A stretch of DNA of 64,000 nt from CAYVQZ01 sp964453435 (GTDB taxonomy: Bacteria; Abyssobacteria; SURF-5). The translations under genes and the position numbers were made by a program. Shown here piece by piece: positions 58,772 through 64,000 of this stretch. The stretch is taken from NCBI GenBank assembly GCA_964453435.1, contig CAYVQZ010000001.1, positions 1 through 64,000 on the forward strand. Direction: 5' to 3'. Position 1 is the stretch's first letter. Every line of letters begins with the position of its first letter. The notes beneath the pieces were generated by a model, which was not told where the DNA came from, did no database searches, and was given only the letters and a program-made list of their open reading frames with translations.

Positions 58772-59710
58772 TCAGTCGTAGTTCACGGGTGTCGAGTACT
58801 CGGGCCTGTCGTGCGCTTTCCAGAACGCCTCGTGCAGCTTCATGGTGATGGGTCCGGATTTGCCGCTGCCGACGGGCACATCGTCGAGCGACTTGACGGG
58901 CATGATGCCGCCCGCCGTGGTGCACATGAATATTTCATCGGCCGCACGCACTGTCTCAACGGGCACCTTGCATGCGTGCGCCTCGATATTCATTTCCTTG
59001 GCGAGGTCAAACACGGTCTTGCGCGTGATACCCAACAGGCAGTTCGAGTCGGGGGTGAGAAGCCTTCCGTCTTTAATAACGAATATGTTGAACCCAACCC
59101 CTTCGGTCAGGTTGCCCTCGAGGTCGAGCAGAAACGCCGTTTTTGCGCCTTTTGCATGAGCTTCCTTGTCAGCGCGGGTGAGGTCGCCCCAGTGATGGTT
59201 CTTTATGGTCGGGTCAACGCATTCTTTCGGTATACGCGGAACCGAACTAATGATGACGTCGCTCCCGAGTTCCTGTTCTTCCGGATCGACGAGCCAGATG
59301 AACGGCACGGCAAACGCATAGAACGCCTGTGTGTATTTATCCATGTCGCGCGGGTCGTCGAGGTCGGGCAGTCCGCGTGTGGCGCAGAAATAGACATAGG
59401 CGTCCCTGAGCCCCGAACGGGCGACCATGTCTATCAGTATCTGCCTCATTTCTTCTTTTGTATACGGCATCTTGAAGCCGAGGCCCTGGTAGCTCTTCTC
59501 GAAGCGGTCCATATGGTCGTCGAGGCGGAAAAAGCTTCCCTTCCACACACTCACCACGTCATAGCAAACGTCGCTATGCAGGAATCCCATATCGATCATC
59601 GGAATACGAGCCTCGAATATGGGAACGATTTCGGTCCCATTGAAAGCGGCGCCCATCGAGTAAAGCTCGGCGTCGCGCTTATCTTTCACGCTGGCTGGCT
59701 TCTGGCTCAT
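58772..59710 (-). CDS. Class IV aminotransferase (branched-chain type)
   Basis: 312 residues. Fold type IV PLP enzyme. KNHHWGDLTRADKEAHAKGA carries the PLP lysine (K at the head of the segment), and EGVGFNIFVIKDGRLLTPDSNCLLGITRKTVFDL is the cofactor-phosphate region shared by branched-chain and D-amino-acid transaminases. Residues 1-60 match neither exactly; ARIPMIDMGFLHSDVCYD suggests a divergent member. AAGGAGA precedes the ATG at 59710; a longer frame to 59788 has no support. It stands alone. Substrate open between branched-chain and D-amino acids. Confidence 0.82.
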   Translation of the reverse strand: MSQKPASVKDKRDAELYSMGAAFNGTEIVPIFEARIPMIDMGFLHSDVCYDVVSVWKGSFFRLDDHMDRFEKSYQGLGFKMPYTKEEMRQILIDMVARSGLRDAYVYFCATRGLPDLDDPRDMDKYTQAFYAFAVPFIWLVDPEEQELGSDVIISSVPRIPKECVDPTIKNHHWGDLTRADKEAHAKGAKTAFLLDLEGNLTEGVGFNIFVIKDGRLLTPDSNCLLGITRKTVFDLAKEMNIEAHACKVPVETVRAADEIFMCTTAGGIMPVKSLDDVPVGSGKSGPITMKLHEAFWKAHDRPEYSTPVNYD

Positions 59711-60224
59711 GTAAATCTCTCTCCTTCCATAAATAAAAACCAGATGATCGGGGTCGAAGAATCTTGTGCTTGCCTCACAAATGGACATTCCGTCCTGCGC
59801 TGGAGTATATCCTATCGCTTTCGCGAATGCAACGATTTCGCCACAGCAGCCATCGGCGGCGCGGGATCGGAAACAAACGACTCACGCCGTTTACGGAACC
59901 GTCGCTACAGAACATCGCGGCGGCCCGGGGCTGAATAAACAGTGTGTCTGACAATTCCAATTTCTGGCGGTTACCTTCGAAAACGTTTCCCCGCACGGTC
60001 GTTTCTGCCAAACATATTGTCGTCGGAGGTCTCATACACGCAATGCGCATGCGCGTCAATAGTCATGTATTTTATCGCCGGGTTTTAATCGCCGGGTTTC
60101 TTGACCGGTTTTCCCCGATATGGTACTCTGAACACATACGGAGGTATTGTCTGCCTTCTTGTCTGTCATTCGCCTCCCCGATTTTTGCTTTCCGAGGGAT
60201 TGATACGGAACCCTGCAAGACACT
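59711..60224. other. Divergent gene gap with a small direct repeat
   Basis: No gene is supported in this 514-bp stretch between two divergent genes. ATCGCCGGGTTT occurs twice in direct repeat at 60074-60085 and 60088-60099. An ATGCGCAT palindrome lies at about 60042. No clear promoter pair is seen. Confidence 0.4.
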
Positions 60225-61124
60225 ATGAACGTTGCGGCGTTGAAAAAGAAACTTGACGCCTTGCGCAACGCGTATGGCGGCTCATTCCTGTCAACCGACC
60301 CTTTGATGTTTCCGCATCGCTACCGGAAAGCGGCGGACATCGAGATTGTCGGGTTGATAGCGTCGTCGCTCGCGTACGGGCACGTGAAGATAATCAGGAG
60401 AAATATCGCCCAGGCGCTCGAATTGCTGGGTCCCCGGCCGGCCGACTATGTGCGGGGATTCGATGCTCGGGCCCGAGCGAAGGAGTTCTCCCGGTTTTCC
60501 CATCGATTTAACCGCGGAGACGACATCGTCCTTTTGCTGCACTATGCGCGGCAAATGCTCGAGCGGGAGGGATCGATAGGAGGTTTCTTCCGCGCGGGTC
60601 ACGACCGCAACGGAGCCGATATCGGAGTGTCTCTGGCCAGCTTTTCGGAACGCGTGCTCGCATTGGATTGCGCGCCACTATATTCGGAGGGGGCCTTGCC
60701 TGCCTGCGCCGGGGTTCGTTTCTTCTTCCCGTCGCCTGCCGGCGGGAGCGCGTGCAAAAGGCTCAATCTCTATTTGCGATGGATGGTTCGGGCCAATGAC
60801 GGGTTGGATTTCGGTTTGTGGGATTTCATTTCGCCCACGCAGCTTGTTATCCCCTTGGACACGCATGTGGCGCGTATTTGCAGCCTCATCGGTTTGACGA
60901 CCCGCAAATCGCCCGGATGGGCGATGGCGGTCGAGATAACCGAGAACTTGAAAAAATTGGATCCGGACGACCCCGTAAAATATGACTTTGCGATCAGTCG
61001 TCTCGGTATCCTCAGAAAATGTCCGAGGGTCGCAACGGAAGAGAAATGCGCCGAGTGCGAGATTCGCGACATTTGTGCGAATCGTGAACTTATCCAGAAA
61101 CCTGCGCGCAGAACAAGCGCGTAA
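60225..61124 (+). CDS. TIGR02757 family protein, HhH-glycosylase-like
   Basis: 299 residues. YLRWMVRANDGLDFGLWDF and LVIPLDTHVARICSLIGLT are the signature of the TIGR02757/DUF2400 family. The C-terminal CPRVATEEKCAECEIRDIC (near 268-286) resembles the 4Fe-4S loop of endonuclease III, and the DTHV segment recalls the HhH-GPD catalytic region, so a DNA-related role has been suspected; none is proven. The ATG lacks a strong ribosome site. It lies 177 bp before ilvA. Confidence 0.82.
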   Translation: MNVAALKKKLDALRNAYGGSFLSTDPLMFPHRYRKAADIEIVGLIASSLAYGHVKIIRRNIAQALELLGPRPADYVRGFDARARAKEFSRFSHRFNRGDDIVLLLHYARQMLEREGSIGGFFRAGHDRNGADIGVSLASFSERVLALDCAPLYSEGALPACAGVRFFFPSPAGGSACKRLNLYLRWMVRANDGLDFGLWDFISPTQLVIPLDTHVARICSLIGLTTRKSPGWAMAVEITENLKKLDPDDPVKYDFAISRLGILRKCPRVATEEKCAECEIRDICANRELIQKPARRTSA

Positions 61125-61300
61125 TGGTCGTCGATGGTTCCGAACAACAAGGTTGACGATTGGAAATGTGCGAATGAATCGGCGCCTGCAAGAGCAATTC
61201 AATTCTCTCCGCCGGTGCGCCTTTCTCTGCACACACCATGACGAATCAACATGCAGCCCCGGCAATTATCAGAGAGTTTCAAGCAAGGGGAACCGGCAAC

Positions 61301-62509
61301 ATGGGCCTGACTCTGAGATCGATTGAAGAAGCCCGGAATCGCATACGGGACCTGGTTTACGCGACACCTTTGATGGAGACGAGTTACATCAGTTCGATGA
61401 CCGGCTGTCATGTGAGATTGAAGCCCGAGAACCTGCAGAAGACCGGTTCGTTCAAAATCCGTGGGGCCGGTAACAAGATAGCCCTGCTGAGCGCCGCCGA
61501 AAAAGAGACGGGAGTGATCACGGCTTCAGCCGGAAATCATGCGCAGGGGGTCGCCTTCGCGGCGGAGCGGGCGGGCATTAAGGCGACGGTGGTCATGCCC
61601 CGAACGACCTCGCTCGCAAAAGTGGAGGCGGTCCGACGGTATCGCGCCGACGTCCTTCTGCGGGGAGAGACATATGATGAGGCTGCCGCGCACGCCGAAA
61701 AGATTCGCGAGGAAACCGGCGCGACATTCGTTCATGCATTCGACGATTTCGACGTCATGGCAGGCCAAGGGGTCATTGGGCTCGAGATTCTCGAGGAATG
61801 GCCGGACGTCGATACGCTCGTGGTTCCGATCGGGGGAGGCGGCCTGATTTCGGGTGTCGCCACCGCAGTCAAGAAGAACAGGCCGCAGGCAAAGCTTGTG
61901 GGGGTTCAAGCGGCGAGCATGCCGTCGGTGGACCTGGCGCTTGGTCACAAGGAGCCCCCGCCAGCCGGGGCGGTGAATACCCTCGCCGACGGGATTGCCG
62001 TCAAACAGGTGGGGAAACTGACGCTCCCCATCATTCGCGGCCTGGTCGACGAAATTGTCACCGTTGACGAGTATGAGATCGCGGCCGCGGTGCTGATTCT
62101 CCTCGAGAGGAGCAAAGTGGTCGTCGAGGGTTCCGGCTCGGCTCCGCTTGCAGCGCTCATGTATCGCAAAAACATCGTAAAAGGCAACAACGTTGTTCTG
62201 CTGTTGAGCGGCGGGAACATCGACGTGAACATGCTCGGCAAGATTATCGACAGCGGGTTGGCGAAATCGGGCAGATTCATGACCATCGAGGTTATTCTCG
62301 AGGATGTCCCCGGTTCGCTCCATTCGGTGCTCGGACACGTTGCCCGTCTCGAAGCGAACGTTTTGACGATAGAGCATAATCGCACGTCCGAGAAAGCGCC
62401 ATTCGGCAAAGCATTCGTCACGCTTTACCTTGAAACGCGGGGGCACGAGCATGTGAGAATGATCGCTCGGGAACTGGCAAAGCACTACGAGATTCAACTG
62501 AGGTCGTGA
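61301..62509 (+). CDS. ilvA: Threonine ammonia-lyase (short, ACT-domain type)
   Basis: 402 residues. Makes 2-oxobutanoate and ammonia from threonine. Fold type II PLP enzyme with the lysine K52 in KTGSFKIRGAGNK, the glycine-rich phosphate loop VVPIGGGGLISG and a serine-glycine segment LLLSGGNIDVNM. One C-terminal ACT domain (about 325-402, IEVILEDVPGSLHSVLGHV) is typical of the catabolic or short biosynthetic type. The ATG at 61301 follows AAGGGG; an ATG at 61238 adds 21 residues. It may equally be a serine/threonine dehydratase, and no branched-chain genes are adjacent. Confidence 0.9.
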   Translation: MGLTLRSIEEARNRIRDLVYATPLMETSYISSMTGCHVRLKPENLQKTGSFKIRGAGNKIALLSAAEKETGVITASAGNHAQGVAFAAERAGIKATVVMPRTTSLAKVEAVRRYRADVLLRGETYDEAAAHAEKIREETGATFVHAFDDFDVMAGQGVIGLEILEEWPDVDTLVVPIGGGGLISGVATAVKKNRPQAKLVGVQAASMPSVDLALGHKEPPPAGAVNTLADGIAVKQVGKLTLPIIRGLVDEIVTVDEYEIAAAVLILLERSKVVVEGSGSAPLAALMYRKNIVKGNNVVLLLSGGNIDVNMLGKIIDSGLAKSGRFMTIEVILEDVPGSLHSVLGHVARLEANVLTIEHNRTSEKAPFGKAFVTLYLETRGHEHVRMIARELAKHYEIQLRS

Positions 62510-62591
62510 GATCGGTTCGTGACGCGGCAACGTCTGGAACAGCGACTTGTGCCGGGGCGTTGATTATCGGGGTTTCCGGCCGAAGGGTCGC

Positions 62592-64000
62592 TCACTCCCC
62601 GGGTGGTTCCGTCGGTCGTGGAAGCTGTTCACGCGGGAAAATAAGTCTGAAGATGGAGCCCTTGCCGGGCGTCGACTCCATTGTAATTGCGCCACCGTGT
62701 TCCTGGACAATTCGTCGGGTCGTTAAAAGCCCGATTCCCGTTCCTCCCTCTCCCTTGGTCGTGAAGAAGGTGGTGAAGACACGCTGTTTTGTCTCGTAAT
62801 CCATTCCGCATCCGGTGTCTTCGACCTCGAAAACCAGGCTGCCGTTTTCCTCCATACATCTGATTGCGACCCGGCATGCTTCCTTTTCGCTCATCCTGCA
62901 CGCGTCAATGGCGTTTGAAATAAGGTTTGCGAGGCAGTCGTGAATTCCCTCGGGGTCCAAATAAGCGGGTGAAACCTCATTTGCTTCCGCAACCAGTTCG
63001 ATATGATGCTGTTGGGCGAGGTCGCGAAACAGGGAGACCACGTCCGACACCAGTTTTTTCGGATCGGTCAGCTTCACTTCGATTGTTCGGCCCTTCGAGA
63101 ACGTGAGCAAGTTCCTGGCAAGCCGGGAAATTTTTTCGATGTTCCGGTTCAACATTTCCCAGCCGTGGTCCACTCGATCTTGCTTGCCCTTCTCTAATCC
63201 GGAGTCGAATACATACATCGCGCCTTCGAGACCGGTCAGGATATTCTTTATGCCGTGCGCGAGACCCGCTACGGTCTGCCCGACGGCGGCGAACCGCTCG
63301 GCCTCGAGCTTTTCCCGCTCGAGCCGTTTCATTCCCCGCAGGTCCTGCAGGAAGGCGGCGGTTCCGATGAAATCGCCTTCCCGGTTCAGGGCGACGCCGG
63401 AAAGGCGGGCGGGTATTTTTTCACCGTCGGCGGCGGTTACGGTTGTTTCGGGCAAAACGCATTCCCCGACTTTCGATTCGATTATTTTCTTGAACGTTGG
63501 CGGAAACAGTGATGTCGGCGGCGGCTTGCGCAATAGCTTTTCGGCCGAATATTTCAATATTTTCTCCGCCGCCGGATTAAAGATAATCAAGTTACCGTCG
63601 GGGTCCGTCGCCACCACCCCGTCCAGCGAGTTTTCGATGAGTTCCTTGCGGAAGAAGTGCTCCCTGGCGAGGTCGTCCTCGAGTTTCCGGGTTTCGGTCA
63701 GGTCCAGGGCCATTTCTATCACGTGAGCCACGTGGCCGTTTCCCGTCCACAGCGGCGACGTATTCACCAAATAATGCGTTTTTCCGCCGAACTGGTTGGT
63801 TCCGACCTGGCTCGAGGTGTGGCATTCGGCGTCGGCGAACGTCCGCTCTGCAGGGCAGTCCTCACACTTTTCCCAGCGGCGCTTCAGCACTTCGTAGCAC
63901 GGTTTTCCCGCGCATTCCCCGAATACTTCCTTCACCCGCTCGTTGGCGCGCACTATGCGGAGGTCACGGTTCAGGACCATCACGAAACAGGGGACCTGCT
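62592..64000 (-). CDS. PAS-domain sensor histidine kinase, start cut by window edge
   Basis: The frame stays open to the last base, so the N-terminus is missing; at least 468 residues are present. The first part is a PAS domain (VMVLNRDLRIVRANERVKEVFG) with four cysteines that could bind a cofactor or cluster (CAGKPCYEVLKRRWEKCEDC). A second PAS follows from about 125 (LIENSLDGVVATDPDGNLII). The histidine box is VGQTVAGLAHGIKNILTG, and N, G1 and G2 boxes are LISNAIDACRMSE, EDTGCGMD and GEGGTGIGLLTTRRIV. It is likely a membrane or cytosolic two-component sensor. No response regulator is visible inside the window. Confidence 0.9.
   Translation of the reverse strand, partial: QVPCFVMVLNRDLRIVRANERVKEVFGECAGKPCYEVLKRRWEKCEDCPAERTFADAECHTSSQVGTNQFGGKTHYLVNTSPLWTGNGHVAHVIEMALDLTETRKLEDDLAREHFFRKELIENSLDGVVATDPDGNLIIFNPAAEKILKYSAEKLLRKPPPTSLFPPTFKKIIESKVGECVLPETTVTAADGEKIPARLSGVALNREGDFIGTAAFLQDLRGMKRLEREKLEAERFAAVGQTVAGLAHGIKNILTGLEGAMYVFDSGLEKGKQDRVDHGWEMLNRNIEKISRLARNLLTFSKGRTIEVKLTDPKKLVSDVVSLFRDLAQQHHIELVAEANEVSPAYLDPEGIHDCLANLISNAIDACRMSEKEACRVAIRCMEENGSLVFEVEDTGCGMDYETKQRVFTTFFTTKGEGGTGIGLLTTRRIVQEHGGAITMESTPGKGSIFRLIFPREQLPRPTEPPGE

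Noticed and set aside
1..64000. CRISPR arrays, insertion sequences, phage or toxin-antitoxin genes
   Set aside because: No regularly spaced repeats, transposase, integrase of mobile type, phage structural gene or paired toxin-antitoxin frame was seen; the only recombinase is XerC.

Overview
The window is ordinary bacterial chromosome from what looks like an uncultivated anaerobic or microaerophilic Gram-negative-type bacterium of roughly mid-50s percent G+C (estimated by eye). Anaerobic life is suggested by a PerR-type regulator next to a 38-residue desulforedoxin-like protein and rubrerythrin, a 4-hydroxybutyryl-CoA-dehydratase-type enzyme with all four Fe-S ligands, several 4Fe-4S proteins and an MttB-family methyltransferase. 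A diderm envelope is suggested by a heptosyltransferase-like GT9 enzyme, a lipoprotein and Sec/Tat-exported proteins. No rRNA, tRNA, transposase, phage gene or CRISPR array is visible, and the phylum cannot be fixed from this sequence alone.

Layout. 1-9.6 kb: a non-coding stretch of phrase-like repeats, a FabG-like reductase, a secreted formylglycine-enzyme-like protein, a 1-kb gene-poor gap holding a promoter with a strong hairpin and a 32-residue membrane peptide gene, then a DUF1318 lipoprotein, thiL, an inositol-monophosphatase-like enzyme, a DUF2905 protein, an MFS exporter and a GT9 enzyme. 9.7-15 kb: a four-gene unit with its own promoter and terminator encodes an MttB-family protein, a sarcosine-oxidase-like flavoenzyme, a thiolase without its cysteines, and a DUF35-SCP2 fusion. 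15.9-19.2 kb: a membrane protein, a HAD protein, a kinase-fold protein with HRD changed to HQN and DFG to DFY, and a membrane-anchored PilZ protein.

19.2-27.9 kb: DUF166 protein, ROK kinase, a KtrB/KtrA-type K+ uptake pair, and a leftward operon NYN-topA-xerC-hslV, with no hslU following hslV. 28-33.3 kb: an FMN riboswitch, terminator and ribD-ribE-ribBA-ribH, running on into nusB and a PHP phosphoesterase. 33.3-37.7 kb: a leftward PLP/iron-sulfur group ending at a TetR gene with a 22-bp palindromic operator.

38-50 kb: a CoA/acyl catabolic region (ADP-forming acyl-CoA synthetase alpha-like protein, D-aminoacylase-like amidohydrolase, thiolase, enoyl-CoA hydratase, 4-hydroxybutyryl-CoA-dehydratase-like enzyme, alpha/beta hydrolase, MFS carrier, Tat-exported flavoenzyme). 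50-64 kb: a B12-type radical SAM protein, VOC protein, GT-C-like membrane protein, PP2C phosphatase, the PerR/desulforedoxin/rubrerythrin group, a class IV aminotransferase, a TIGR02757 protein, threonine ammonia-lyase and a histidine kinase cut by the window edge.

A family of short palindrome-bearing repeats is scattered through the intergenic gaps. Two copies, at 43.6-43.8 and 50.6-50.8 kb, are almost identical over about 170 bp and lie in opposite orientations. The strongest leads for new biology are the MttB/flavoenzyme/cysteine-less thiolase unit, the pseudokinase-PilZ unit, and the small RNA-like and peptide elements in the 3.0-4.0 kb gap.
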